64,000 bases of DNA from the NCBI RefSeq assembly GCF_029227915.1, contig NC_079885.1:27157001-27221000 (forward strand), in the 5' to 3' direction. The position numbers and the translations under genes are program-made. The notes below the pieces were generated by a model. It made no database searches, was not told the DNA's origin, and worked only from the letters and a program-made list of their open reading frames with translations. Shown one piece after another: positions 45,201 to 58,400 of the stretch (position 1 is the stretch's first letter; every line of letters begins with the position of its first letter). The DNA comes from Hydractinia symbiolongicarpus. Its lineage: Eukaryota; Cnidaria; Hydrozoa; Anthoathecata; Hydractiniidae.

Positions 45201-46897
45201 AGTTTATTCTTACACAATGTTTAGCATCAAAATTATATTTTTTGCTTTTATTGATATAATCCGCCATAAGTTCGCAGTAATTTTAGTGCTGAGCAATCCA
45301 GATGTTTTGCACATTGGAAGATATAACGCTAAAGGTGTAAACATTTTTCCATTTGAATGACGAAAGGGAGTTTATATATATATACTTTTTTAAAGTAAGA
45401 AACCTTTGCGTTTGACACACCGCAACAAAACACGAGTAGATGTGCTAAAAACAAGCACGGGACGGCATATATATGGTGTTTCGGTAAAAAATTAACATAT
45501 CGAATGATTTTTAACAGGGTATTTTAACACTGCTTGTGTCAATGAAAGTTCCAGTTATCTGGATGACAAGTAGTGCTTTAAAATCACTAATTTCAATGTA
45601 AATTCAAAATTTATCAGATTTGTCGGAGACAAAGGGGTTCAAATAAGCAATTTAGGAAGGAAAGTTTAAATTGGCAATATTACAAAAAGAAGTTCTTGAG
45701 CATCAGTTATTTTTATTTCAGCAATAAGTCTGGATTCAACTTTTAAATCCGCCCCCAAAAATAGTTTAAAAATATGAAATTTAGGAAAACAAAATATCTC
45801 AAGACCTCAAATAGCATTCATGCACTATATTCTTGGCGAATATGTTAGCGACAGCCACTTGCAAAAATCTTTCTCTACCTCTATAGACAGCCATTATTAA
45901 AAACGCACAACTCAGATTAGCGCCTTTGCTTGTGTTTTGCATCAACGTCAACGAAACAAACAAAAAATAAAATTACCTGTTTGGCTTCATTTTCCTCAGA
46001 TTTTTCCACTTTCTAGTAAAAAAAGCCAAAGGTTATAAAAGTTATATCAACTGTAAAACATAAGAATACATTTTTAGCATCCAGTGAAGTTTTACCAAGA
46101 TCTTTTAAAATAAACAAAAAACAAACACTACCTCGTTGGCGCTTTTCTTTACAGATGTTTCTTTCTTCTAAAAAAAATGCAAATTACAGGCTATAGGAAA
46201 GATGTCAATCGCAACATTATGTAAATACACTCAGTTCAATTCTTCTTTGATTCGATTGCTACAGCAACTATATGTCATATCGTTCTAATTTAGTTCGTTT
46301 AATGTCAATTCTAGGCCTGATTATAATATATAAAATAGAGTGGCTTTACATACTTAAAAATACGAATAATACTTTCGACATAAATAGTAAAATACCAATA
46401 AGCCCTATAATTATAAGGAACCTAACTTTAACTCTGAATTTCACAGCTTGCGTAAAAAAAGTCAGGGATTAAGAAAAAGAAAGGACACTTAATACTTAAA
46501 AAAATTGATAACGTCAAAAATTGTAGTTATGCAAACCGAACATTCTCCTTTTAGCACCACGGAACATTACCTCTATAGCAATGATGTTCCCCACTTTTCC
46601 TTCCTCGTCTGTATCAATGATGTCCATATCGTCTTCAACATTTAATCCGCAGTCATTTTTAACAGAAATCTGAAAGAATCGGCATTAAACAATTTATGTT
46701 AGTGGTGTAATTTTATAGCATAACGTGTTTTTGACCATAAATCCTCTTTAAATACTTTTGATCAATTAAGATAAAAACCTTTTGATTTTTATCCATTTAC
46801 ACTTGCCTCGTTTGTATAACAAAGTACTGTATGGAATTTCGGAATATCGTACACAAAGCTGCTATTAAGTTACCTCACATATGAATGGACTGTCCAT
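42214..46897 (-). pseudogene. Zinc-finger tyrosine-recombinase gene, damaged (second YR gene)
   Basis: Predicted exons on minus: 46874-46897 (ATG), 46571-46669, 46132-46167, 45977-46012, 43558-45121, 43406-43483, 43059-43196, about 42678-42711, 42396-42526 and 42214-42254 (TAA). Early exons are acidic then lysine-rich. The long exon has a C2H2-like finger (HCFVCDKKIKHSKLNRHITL then CH), and a recombinase with YNGRRGGEPSRL (Arg), NRHRLSTLIAG, YYHFGHSE and NKMIYQ (Tyr). Such motifs are widespread in cnidarian Crypton-like proteins. Frame shifts near 44690 and 43785 and a stop after HRQLL show damage or assembly error. Short tail exons are phase-consistent. Confidence 0.7.
43558..45121 (-). pseudogene. 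Finger plus tyrosine-recombinase exon of second YR gene
   Basis: Starts after an AG at 45122-45123 and ends at a GTGAGC donor (43557). It spans the finger, a helical N-terminal recombinase part and the catalytic part described in the gene entry. Tyrosine recombinases cut and rejoin DNA through a phosphotyrosine link; here the likely nucleophile is the Y of NKMIYQ. Two single-base shifts and one stop interrupt it. Confidence 0.75.
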
Positions 46898-47714
46898 AGT
46901 AGCGGATTAGCATTTACGAACGAAAGTGAGCAGGTTATGAGTTATAAGTTACAACAACAGAGTCCATTTTGGAAATCCAGTTATATATCATATGAGAACA
47001 TGCTTTATTCAGAAGGATTTTTGCAGGCCCAGAATTCGAACAACAATTTAAAATCATTGCCAAAAGAATCAGTCACATTAGATCTTAATAGAAAATTTTT
47101 TATTAATTTTTTTCTATAAATTTAATGATATTAAAATATATGTACAGTAGATGATAACTTCACCTTTATCATTAAATGTTTGCACATCTAAAGCCTATGA
47201 ACAAGACAAATGTGACTTTTACTTATATGGCAAAAAAGCGTCTAGAGACTTTCGATCTAAAAACGAATACGTGAGATTACAAACTTTAGACAATTGACCA
47301 CTGAATTATAAAATAGCAGTTTAGTATCTTTCATGGCAATAAACAAATCACTCAATCTATTTATGACGTTATGTTTTATAATGAAAAATGTTACACCATG
47401 AAAATTTTACAGCGTTCATTCTCACAATTTTAATTTGATAATATATCGAATTAAAATTGTGGAAGTTGTTTTGAAGTTCCATGTCATACCTTATACTGAA
47501 CTGATAGTATTCTAGTCTTTATCGGAGTTGACACTTTGACCTAAAAGCATTTAAATTTATATAATTGATAGTAATTTTAGATGCAATTATGTCTAGGAAG
47601 TATGACATTCAACAAAGTATGTATTACAAAAGCCTATACCAGTCTGATTTCCTCATATGGACAAAGATTCAGGTTTAACTTCTTGAATTGCATGTTCAAG
47701 AGTTTATGAATTAC

Positions 47715-48190
47715 ATACAGACGAAATATAATTCAAAACATCAAACTCTGAAATATCTTCTACCTCTTCAGAATCTTCTACCATGGACTAAAAGGAGAAT
47801 AAACATTATTATTTTTATTAACAATTATGCTAACACAAACAAATTATGATTTAAATTAATTTAACATCATTGCCGTAATTTCTGTTATGTAAACCGTCAA
47901 CGTAATCATAAAAATATAGATGATCACAACAATAATAAAGCAAAACTAAAACGTCCATGAATAGTGTACCAAACTCAAACAGACTTACCATAAAGGGAAG
48001 TGAATTTATCAACCTAGTAAATAAATACGTAAAGAATTTGAATAATATTTATTAAACTTTATAACACCAAGACTCTCCATTGCCAGCACTGTGACATTAA
48101 GAAAAAAGAAACAAAAATTATACATGTTGTCACTGGATTTTAGTCCCTTATCTTCACTGTCCGAAAAACCTGGCACCATATTTTCCATCT
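47715..48190 (-). other. Possible isolated small acidic exons
   Basis: SMVEDSEEVEDISEFDVLNY (47786-47718) and MENMVPGFSDSEDKGLKSSD (48188-48124) are each bordered by AG and GT and resemble the acidic exons of the neighbouring recombinase genes. Their phases do not join each other, so they may be leftovers of another copy. Confidence 0.35.
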
Positions 48191-48539
48191 TAAAAATAAA
48201 GAATGTTAAATTTAACAAGAACTAGTTTAAGATTTGGCATTGAATACTCAGTAAATAATTTAGTAAGAATGCAAGCCTCACTCAATCTACAACATTTTTT
48301 GAAAAAGTTTGTCTTATTCTCATGCTAGAACAGATTGTGTGCTATGTTTCATAAAGCTTGTATTTCTTAGCAGCCACTCTCACAACGAGTCTTAAAAGCT
48401 ATAAATCAAAAATAACAATTTTAAAAGAATCAGGTATGTAAAGACTCAATTCACTAATAAAAAAAATCATTTTTACTTGGCAGCCCATGGCTCAACTGGG
48501 ATTTTGTACCTGACCTTTAAAAAATTATAAGGTGATGCT

Positions 48540-49620
48540 TTTCTTTAAACAGCAAAATGTCCAATTGTCAGTCACATGAATGTCAGTATCAGTCCTTCCA
48601 ATTGGTACAACTTGATGCAACCTTGCATAGTGTTCTTTTAATGTTCTGAAAACACCAATTTGAGCATTGTCAAATTTCACATATATTTTTTAAACATAAT
48701 TATTATGATACAATATGTGAAAAACAGTCCCTATACACCCGTTGATTAATCCATCATCAATATCTATATTTGTAGTTAGCATGACCTGGGCACCAATTTT
48801 AAGAACCAATTGCAAGACCACCACTATCAGTTTGTTTTCTATTCAAAGCTTCATCAATAATATGAGATGGTACATCATTTGATATTTCATCAATAGCATT
48901 TATTTACCATTTACACGTTGTAACATATCTCCATTATTTTTCAGAAAAGGCACATTTTCTGCAAATGAATAAAGGGCATCAGCGGGATAGTTGTGATCAT
49001 TCTTACTGATAAACCTTGATTTCAAAAGGTTTTCATCCTCTGGTGTGAGATGTGCAGTTCTTATATAGTTTAACAGATTAATAAAAACATCATCGCCTTT
49101 CTGTCGCATGACTTTTGTAAGTTCAGCTAATTTGAAGTTATGCCATAACTTTAGGATGCTTACAAGAAAATTCATTATTTGAGTTAACACCCTTTCCCAT
49201 GACAAGGGAAAGTTGATAAATATCACTGCATACTATCATGCTTTTCCAGCAAAAGGAACCCGACTTGTTCCTCCAAATATTTCTATTATTCTTTGCTGGA
49301 TATAGACAAGAAGGGCATTTGAAACCATTGAAATTTTATCAATTATGATAATACACACCTCTGCTAACTTGTTTCGTAAATGAGTGTGCGTTTTATCACT
49401 TAGGGGGACATAATTATTCCCATGAATTCCAAAACATGAATGTACTGTTGTACCTCCAATGTTTACAGTAGCTACACCTGTTGGAGCTACAAGACAGACT
49501 CTTTCTGCTGAATGATATATTTACTTTTTGTCAAAACTTCATGTAACTGCAGATATAGCTTTTTAAATATTTATTTTTCCTGTCCCTCGACCGCCATCTT
49601 GGTTATCTTCGACCTTCTTC
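48540..49620 (-). pseudogene. PIF1-type helicase remnant (Helitron-like)
   Basis: Minus strand: a Walker A-like GGRGTGKI near 49590, VCLVAPTGVATVNIGGTTVH, VCIIIIDKISMVSN (Walker B with Glu changed to Lys), NFKLAELTKVMRQKGDDVFI and LTPEDENLLKSRF, ALYSFAENVPF, NRKQTDSGGLA, and NVKFDNAQIGVFRTL near 48660. These are PIF1 helicase segments as found at the C-terminus of Helitron proteins. Stops and shifts occur throughout. It may share an origin with the OTU block at 31 kb. Confidence 0.75.
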
Positions 49621-49845
49621 TTCGTTAAAAATTTTCATTCTAGCTACAGTCTTTTTTAGTGGCACGTGACCCTGTTACGTATTATTTCAGTAGCGCTTTA
49701 ATTATTACAGACTGCATAGCCAGAACATATACCTTCGCGTAGCAAAGTGAAACGAAAGCTGTCTACAAACAATTATTTTTTTAAAAAAAATAGAAATGTT
49801 TCTGTATATGTTCTCACATAGCTAAGCAATCAAACGAAAAATAAA

Positions 49846-49940
49846 ATGTGCATGATTTTTATTTCAAAGGACTTTTTAATTGAGACGCAAGTTGCGCATG
49901 ATTTTTACTTCAAAGGACTTTTATTTGAGACGCAGGTTGT
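49846..49940. repeat. Short direct duplication
   Basis: CATGATTTTTATTTCAAAGG and the following GACTTTTAATTGAGACGCA occur twice in direct orientation about 42 bases apart, with few differences. Confidence 0.6.
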
Positions 49941-50196
49941 GAAAATTACTGATCATTCAGCATGTCACACATTTGTGTCACAGTCCTGGTCTTTTGAGGT
50001 GCGCGAGACCGCCCCCGTACCTCGGCACGCTCCTGCAACAATGGAGCAGCGTATTTAATCGCGCACCAAAGACACCCTAGTCGTGCACAAAAATGGCCGT
50101 ACTGGGCATTTACAAACCACCCAATCAACGCTGCGATTATTTTCTTGAAAACCTTGGTAAAGTCCTAGTTCGTTTCATTACGAAAATTGTATAATA

Positions 50197-52570
50197 ATGG
50201 GCGACTTTAACAGCCACGAATCCGAATTATCAATCTTAAAAACTCACTATAATCTTTCAAACTTAATTGATTCACCAACTTGTTACAAGAACCCTGCGAA
50301 CCCATCCTGTATTGATCATATATGGGTTTCTGACAAGAAAAGGTTCACAAATAGCTGTGCAATAGAGACAGGACTGTCCGATTGGCACAAACTCACTGTG
50401 ACTGTTATAAAAGCGGAGATGCCAAAAAAGAAACCCCGCATTATAAAGTACAGGTCTATAAAAAACTTCAATAAATCCGAATTCCAAAAAGGCCTTACTA
50501 AGTCAATGGAGTTACAGGAAGTGAATTTCGCAAACCTCGATGTGGCTTTTAAGAACGTAATTGAAAAACATATGCCAGTGAAGCAAAAGATGGTTAGAAA
50601 CAATCATGCACCATTTATTACGAAGAGAGTACGCAAAGAAATTATGATGAGAAGTAGAAAAAGAAACGTATATAATTCGAATCCAACTGCTGAAAATTGG
50701 AACTCTTTTCGAATTCAAAGGAATAAGTGTGCAAAGATTGTCAGAGATGCAAGAAAGAATTATTACAGAAAACTTGACGTGTCGAAAGTTCGAGACAACA
50801 AAGAATTTTGGAAAATCGTGAAACCAAATTTCTCCGAGAAAGCAAACAAGGAAAATATAACTTCGTTAGTCGAAGATGATGCTGTTTTACGAAATAAAGT
50901 TGAAATTGCAAACGTCACGAATGATTATTTCGTAAATATCACAAGATCACTGAATTTAAACAACATCCCTGAAAACAATCTGGGAACAGCTGATGATTGC
51001 TCTCGTACCGAGGTTGATGCAATTATTTCAAGTTTCAAAGAACATCCGAGCATAAAAAATATCAAATCAAAATTCCCCAAAAGTGCTGACATGGACGAAA
51101 TGAAATTCTGTCATGTTTCTGTTGAAAAATTAAAACTTTATATTGGTTCTTTAAAAAGTGGCAAGGCTTGTCCAGAGGGAGACATACCTGCAGATCTTCT
51201 CAAAGCTCACGCAAATGTTTTTGTTAAGCAGTTGAGTCACTGTTTTAATGACTCAGTAGATAGGTGCATCTTTCCTGAGTCTTTGAAATTTGCGGATGTG
51301 TCTCCACTCTACAAGGCAAAGTCTAGGGTCTGCAAAGAAAATTATCGACCAGTTAGTAAACTGCCAAACATCGCTAAGGTGTTTGAAAAAATCTTATTTG
51401 AACAGATAAGTGAGTTCATGGAGGGGAAAATGTCCCCTATCTTGTCTGGATTCAGGAAAGGATACAGTAGCCAACATGCTCTTTTAAATCTAATGTGCTT
51501 TCTTCAAAAAAAGTTGACTCTAAAAAGTGTGTTGCTGCCTTGCTCATGGATCTAAGCAAGGCTTTTGACTGTATTAACCACAAGCTACTTATTGCTAAGC
51601 TTCATGCTTATGGATTTTCTTCTAGTGCATTATCTTTTATTTGGAGCTATTTAAAGCAGCGCTTTTAAAGAGTAGGTATTGATGGGGTTTTTGGTTGTTG
51701 GAAGGAAATTTTTTCTGGTATACCACAGGGGTCAATTTTGGGGCCGTTACTGTTTAACATATTTTTAAATGATTTTCTTTTTCAATATGACGTGAATATG
51801 CCGCCCTGCTCTGATATTCTAGTGTGTAACTATGCTGACGATAATACGTTTTGTGCATCAGCTGAAACCTTTCACGAAGTAAAATATATTTTAGAACAAC
51901 TTTTTAGGTCAGCAGCTTTATGGTTTTCCGATAATGGCTTGCAATTAAACGCAAGCAAATGCGATTTTATAATATTCGGAAAGCCAGAAAGTCCACAAAT
52001 CCGGCATTTAAATTTAAATGGAGCAATTTTATCTGCATCCAAATGTGTAAAGCTTCCTGGATTGTTGATAATAAACAGAAAAGTTTATTATATGCAACAT
52101 TCATAGCATCTGAGTTCAATTATTGTCCTTTAGTCTGGGGATTTAATAGCAGGAAATCTATTTCAAAGGTGGATAGAGTTTTAAAAAGGGCAAGGTCTCA
52201 GTCTAAAGTGGAATCCATTTCTTCTGCGAAAAGAATTCATATGCAACATTGTAGACAATTACTAAAAGAGGTCTACAAGACGAAATGGAAATTGAATCCT
52301 TCCTACATGGAAGGTGTGTTTCAGTTTAGAAATGATACTGGATATAATTTAAGGTCATCAAGTGCTTTAGTTAGACCTAGAATAAAATCTTCAAAATATG
52401 GGCTGCAAACATTTGGATATATAGCCTCCCAATTATGGAATTCTCTTCCTGATGAAATCAAATCTGCAGAGTCTTTGGTTAAATTCTGTAGAGCTATGGG
52501 CGAATTTTCTTCTTTCCAATGCAAATGTCGGATCTGTGCAGAATACATAATTAATTTAGGAATTATTTAA
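50197..52570 (+). pseudogene. Endonuclease/reverse-transcriptase ORF2 of non-LTR element
   Basis: IMGDFNSH and CIDHIWVS plus LSDWHKLTV are the C-terminal endonuclease motifs (the D and H of the active site). The reverse transcriptase has GSLKSGKACPEGDIPADLLK, ENYRPVSKLPNIAKVFEKIL, SGFRKGYSSQHALL, then after a shift LMDLSKAFDCINHKLL, a stop near 51668, SGIPQGSILGPLLFNIFLND and the catalytic NYADDNTF. The C-terminal part (NYCPLVWGFNSRKS, LRSSSALVRPR) follows in another frame. It copies its own RNA at a nicked target. Confidence 0.85.
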
Positions 52571-52779
52571 TTTTTCGTGTAAACAGTCGATTTTAATTAG
52601 TCTTAATAGACTAACCATCTTCTCCAGTAGAGTCTTTCATGTTTTTTAGCCAAAAAGCTTCCGGATTGATTCTACTAGAGAAATGGTATTTTATTATTAT
52701 ATATTATTAGTTTTTTTTATTAGTATATTTTATTAGTATATTTTAAATCTTTTGTACATTATCGACTATAAATAAAGCA

Positions 52780-52889
<110 letters not shown>

Positions 52890-52910
52890 AGATTCACCAA
52901 ATTGCTGGAT

Positions 52911-53105
52911 TGCTCCCGAAATGCAAATTTCGTAATCAGTCTTTAAATCGATCTAGCATCTTCTGTAGTAGGAAATACGTGGCTGTTAAGTGCCAAAAAG
53001 AAAGTTCCATGCCTCTTTGATGGAATTGAAGTTAAAAATTTCTATAATTTACATTTACAAAAAAAATTGAGCAGAAGTGCGCAAAGCGTTTGCATTTCGG
53101 GAGCA
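52911..53105. repeat. Short foldback element
   Basis: TGCTCCCGAAATGCAAA at 52911-52927 and its exact reverse complement at 53089-53105 enclose about 160 bases. Related ATTTCGGGAGCA motifs recur near 53515 and 53703, so more than one piece of the family is present. Confidence 0.6.
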
Positions 53106-55122
53106 CGCATGTTTTCTCGGGCTACATTGACCCCCATAAGTTGTCCTTTGGTCCCATATTAGCTTGCTTTATTCCCTCTTAAATGATAGAATCCCACTCC
53201 ATTCCACCTTTATTTTATCATATCTATCTAGGAAAAATACAAAAATTTTGATAAATTTGGTTGAGTCAAGTTCATAGTGTAATATCGGGTATGTGTTACG
53301 TACGCTGATGTAAAATGCGACTTCGATAGCGTTTGATTTTTTCAGTGTAACTCTCATATCATCTTTAAACACTACAAAACCAGTTCAAATCCTTTTGCTT
53401 CTTAACAAAGTGGGTCTGGGGTATGTTTAAAGGATGGAATGGAATAGTAAATATTTTTTGAAAAAAAATTATAAGCATTTTCTCGAGTTTTTGCCTTCAA
53501 AAAATTTGATTTGAATTTCGGGAGCAAAAATTTAAGGCGTTTTTGTGTAATTATTCTTAAAAAATGTAATTACACAATGCGGTTCAGTTGTTTAAAGAGA
53601 AGGAACAATTCACACAACTCAATTCAAGAAAAAAATTGTTACAATTTATATCAATGTGCTCGATTTGACGCATGCGCAAAAAGACCCAATTTTGAAATTT
53701 GGATTTCAGGAGCAATTCCCTGGATAAATTGTTACCTTAAAAAGCGCAAGTTTATTCTTGTTTCAATAGGTTTCCAGTTGTTCATTAACGTGCAGTACTA
53801 CAATAAATGAATTAAGTTAATTTTCTGTCAGTTCTTAACAAGTAGTTGAAATATTCTTGCCCCCTATTTTGTGGATAAGTCGTATGTAGCTTGTTTTTAT
53901 GTATTTTTTATCTTACCAACTCCCGTATTCCTCATAGATAGGACACGTAGGTAGAAAGTTGGTATAGGTGATTATTATGATGACACAACGACAGGAAAAT
54001 TGCTGACGTCAGCATTTTTGTGAAGGTTCCTTATTTCTGCTGACATCATCAAGTTCATTGTTGTTTTAAAACCATTGAAGAAGCTTCTTTCTTCCTCAAT
54101 TATTTGAGGGGTAGTCATTAGTATGTGCCATTTGCAGGTTCGAGTTTTTAGTTAACAAATTGTGGTTGTTCCACCGGACTTTTACATTTTTTTGGGTATT
54201 TCCTATGTATGTTTTCCACATGTTAGTCTGTCTTAATGTTTAGCGGAGGTGCCCGCAAGAAGTTTGTACGTGGCGTATTAGTAATTATAGCGTTTCGTTG
54301 TTTCATTGATGCACAAGACAGATGTGTTGCACATAACATTATTGCGCGCAAGAAGATCGGTGCTACGGAAACATAAAAAACGTCCGGGCTGGGCAAATTC
54401 CTGGGTTTATCCATGGGCTGTGGACTTATATGAATTTATTTTGTTTACATACGGAAAATCTGCACCATTTTTACTAATTACCATCCCTACGTAAGCGGTG
54501 CTTGCCAGAACAGCAGTTAATGTATTAGTTTTAGAACATTGTATGTAGCTATATCGACTCCTACAGTTTATTTTGCTAACATTATGACAATTACTTCAGA
54601 GTAACATCTTTGGTACTACCTACGAATGTCCTGTGGGAGAACATCTTTCTCTATACTGTATCTAAGAATAGTTTGATATGTTGGTTAATACACGCCATAA
54701 TAGACACTGTAATGTTAAATGTGTTTTATTTAGTCAGAGACGCCGTGAATAGTAGTTTCTAAGGCAGAACAATATGGTAATGCTGGAAAAAGGTAAGTTC
54801 CTTACAGAAATGTTCATATAAACACAAACGTTTACTTGAATTATTATTTCTAACGGAATAATTATCGGGAACATTTGTTAATACAATGTTGAAAATTAAT
54901 AACAATATATCGTGTTGCAACATACAGTTAGATATTCATTAGTTAAAAATAGCTCTGAAAGCGTATTACACGAAAGAGGTGTATGAGAGGATGGTAAATT
55001 AAGAAAATGATCAGAAACATTTTGTTGGTGGGAATTGATTTGGTGGGAAAATAAATTTCACTTTTTGATTATATTTTTTTATTGCTACTTTCTATATGCA
55101 TGCTGGGAAATATACTAATGTT
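53106..55122. other. No gene recognised
   Basis: About 2 kb of AT-rich sequence without a conserved frame. A short plus-strand ATGGTAATGCTGGAAAAAG followed by GTAAGT at 54773-54797 looks like a tiny first exon, but no partner was found. Confidence 0.45.
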
Positions 55123-55442
55123 CTAACTAGCATTGTCCTTTGCAAATTTCTTTTTCTCAGTGCGAACTTTCATCACTATTGTGGTTACACCGTATTTTTC
55201 GATCAAATCTTTCACAACTCTGTCAGCTTTGCTTGCACTGCGAATATCTGCCTCCTTAATTAATTTACTTCCTGTTATCAGGTCTCCAAATTTTCCCCAA
55301 ATTGATTGGCTATCTTCGCTGGAAAACTTCACCCTATCTTTTCTAGTTCCAAACAAGGATGAAGTCGTTTCACACGTCGAAATCGATGTATTGTCGCTGA
55401 TCAGAGCTTCATTATCGTTAAAAGGGGCTTCTGGTTCGTGCA
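55123..55442 (-). CDS. Terminal exon of the fusion gene
   Basis: Begins after ACAG in phase 1 and encodes about 106 residues to TAG at 55123-55125. It has an acidic Ser/Thr-rich first half, an IWGKFGDLITGSKLIKEAD helix, and a Lys-rich end. No family is recognised beyond loose similarity in position to Crypton C-terminal tails. Confidence 0.7.
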
Positions 55443-58400
55443 CTGTTAATTCTAAATGTTTAATTTTCTATTTTAATTATGTACATTTTTAAAGTTATCC
55501 GTTTTAATTTTCCTTTTAAAAGCTTTTTAGAACAGGGTTGTATGTAAATGTGTATTATTTAAGTATAACTGAGTTATTGACGCAACACCTTTTCATTTTA
55601 TTTTAACCATATATGAAAAGCAACTTCAACGCCTCACTCACAAAATATTAAAGGTATATTGACGGAGAACAACATGATTAGCAATGTGAAGTTAATACAC
55701 CCCAGAGTCCTTCGCCTGTTACCCCAGTACGGCAGTTTGTCATATTTATTTTGGAAAAGCAAAATCTAGTGACTACAGTGACTGGACACTTTTTCTAAAA
55801 GCAGAATATATTTTTTACAAGATAAGTCTCCAAGTGCCACGCGAGACAACGCAGCGAAACTTGTAAATTACATTTGTTTTGAAAATATGATTTTTTGGGA
55901 AAGAAATGGTTAATAGTAGTCACTTTCTTTTTTAAAAGTCTAAGTTTTTTAAAAAACGTAAAGCTTACAGGGGAATTATAACGTAATGTGCAGAAAGAAT
56001 GGGATAATAATAAATTGCGTAATCAGGTTAAAATTTTAATAAGAAAACTAAAAATCAATTTGTGAAAACGTATTAAAATGCTATGTCTCAAATTATTACC
56101 TTTATCTCTAACTTCATCGTTATTCTGTCTCTTCGTCTTCGACATGATGAAATAACGAATTTTATCTCGTAGCTGTAGTGAGGTAAGATTAAAAAAGCTC
56201 GGATGTAATGTTGACTTTTCTTTCACGACAGTCAGAGTGATTTTACCATCACTTATCTCCTTTGCAAAATGCACTTTAATGGCATCCTCTAGAGACACAT
56301 CAACGTTATTCTCAGTTTGGCGTAGGACAGATCTCAGCTCCCTACTTGTTTCTGCGGCACTTTTTGACTTTTCTTGCAGAAAGTACGACCGTCTGGCTGT
56401 TGCCTTGGAGTGGCACATTAAATTTGCCAACTGTTGCTCCAACTCTGGCCTCAAAGAATGAGTTTTAGTGACACACGTCTTGCGGACTAGTGTTGCATTA
56501 AGACGTGGTCGCAGCAAACTCCTTCCCACTGCTTTATTCCAAAATGAGTTCAACTGGCCTGTGGCCATTGAAGAAGACATTTTATTTCCGCTCCAGCTGG
56601 TAAAAAACGGGTTGTTGGCAGAACCTTTTTCGTCGTCTAGGCCTTCTAGCCTATTTCGGAAATGTTGAAAGAATATCGATGATTCTTTATATAGATTTGC
56701 AGTGAAGCAAATTGTCGCTGGTCCCGACGTCGCTATTGTTTTGTGGTTAAAAACACTTACAATATATACTCCATTTTCCATTTTCCCCGTCATGAACTCT
56801 TTGGTTGTCATGTTAGCCAAAGCACCGGTCCTTGACGCGTTATCCAAGCAGAGATAAGTTAAGATATAATCTCGAACAGAGGTAAATTGCTTGAATGTTG
56901 GAACTTTACCAGTGGCCAACACTTCCTTGATATTCCTGCGACAATTGGATACGTGTGTTGAATTATCGAAGGTGTTGACCTCTTCAGCTGTTATGAGCTG
57001 ATCTAACTGCTCCAAATCTTTCATCCATTTGTCGCTTTTGGCCTTCTTTCTATACTCCACAATCCAGTTTTCCATGATAACTATCATGCTTGGACAGTCC
57101 TTAACGAAATCTTTGAAAAGCACAGGTGTGTCACACAAAATATACTTGTAAAAATGACATAGGGAATGGAGATAACTTTTTATAGTTCCAGCTTTTCTCC
57201 GTTTTTCAAAATTCAGTAACCATTGATTCCTGATCTTCATGCGGTCAAAAAGAACGGATAATTCGTATGAATCTTGGCTGGTGTCCTTTAAAATCAGTTG
57301 CACTTGTCTGGAATGTTGTTTCGCAGCACGTTTATTTTTTCGCTTACCATCAGGGCTAACCAACCACAATTCAAATTTGTCAAAATGTGACTCATTCCTC
57401 CATGGTGTAATTATAATATCCATATTCTCATCCTCCTCATCTTCATCCTCACTTCCATCCAAATCTTCAATTCTACATTCTAGAAGGAAAAAAACTTTTA
57501 AATGATGATTTTCCTCAGGGAGATAAATTAAATTCTTTACACTAAGCTATTGAAAGGCTAAAATAATATAATACTATGCATTTTTTACTAAGAAAATCCT
57601 TATGGTTCAACAGATTCAAGTATTATCAAGTTACTTACGCGACATGTCTTTGCGGAAAATTTATAGGTAAAAAATTCCTTTAAATACTTAATATTTTCTT
57701 GTAAATAAAAATTAACAAAATAATTTTTTTTAGAATATCCTGCCACTTACAAACAATTAGAAAATGTTCTTATTACGGACTGTTTTTTGTTTGAATCCTT
57801 TTAGGTTAAAAATTCTGCTCACTGTTTAAGTTCAAATTTCTTAAGCATAAATTTTAAGTTGAACAAAAGTGGCAAATTTCTTTAAAAAATCCTGTTTAAT
57901 GCTGGATAGAAACAAGTTTAATGAGAAAAGTTACGCAAAAATCATGTACAGAGAATAAAGTCGATATTTTCTTCATAACTTGCACGCTTCAATATATGTT
58001 CATATCAAACGCTCATATCTTAGGAGCAAAATTTTTACGCAGCGTTGTTACAAAAGAGGAGGGATTGCATACTTTTTCGGTAAACAAGTCAAACCTTACA
58101 TACCTAGTGAATCGTTTTTGCTTGTTATTGGCAATTTACTACGGACAGGTTCTATAAATAAACAAATTAAAAGTAGAGTACGTCACAAGAAATACATTAA
58201 AGGTCTTCTGTTATCAAAAGAAAACTGTAGTTTTTAATGGTTGTTTATAAGACAGGTCATAGAATGAAAAATTATACCTTGTTCTTGTTTTTCTTCGAAA
58301 CGGACAGATAAAGGCTCAATCGTCGTTATGGAAGGAGCTGAGATGAGATAAAGACGATTTATTGACAATTATTGTGACATCATAACAGAAAGGATGAATT

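Noticed and set aside
49946-50128. GC-richer minus frame upstream of the non-LTR element
   Set aside because: No family match; the plus strand there already encodes the start of the endonuclease remnant.
57239-57505. Plus-strand serine-rich 88-codon frame
   Set aside because: It is the complement of the acidic start of the recombinase exon.
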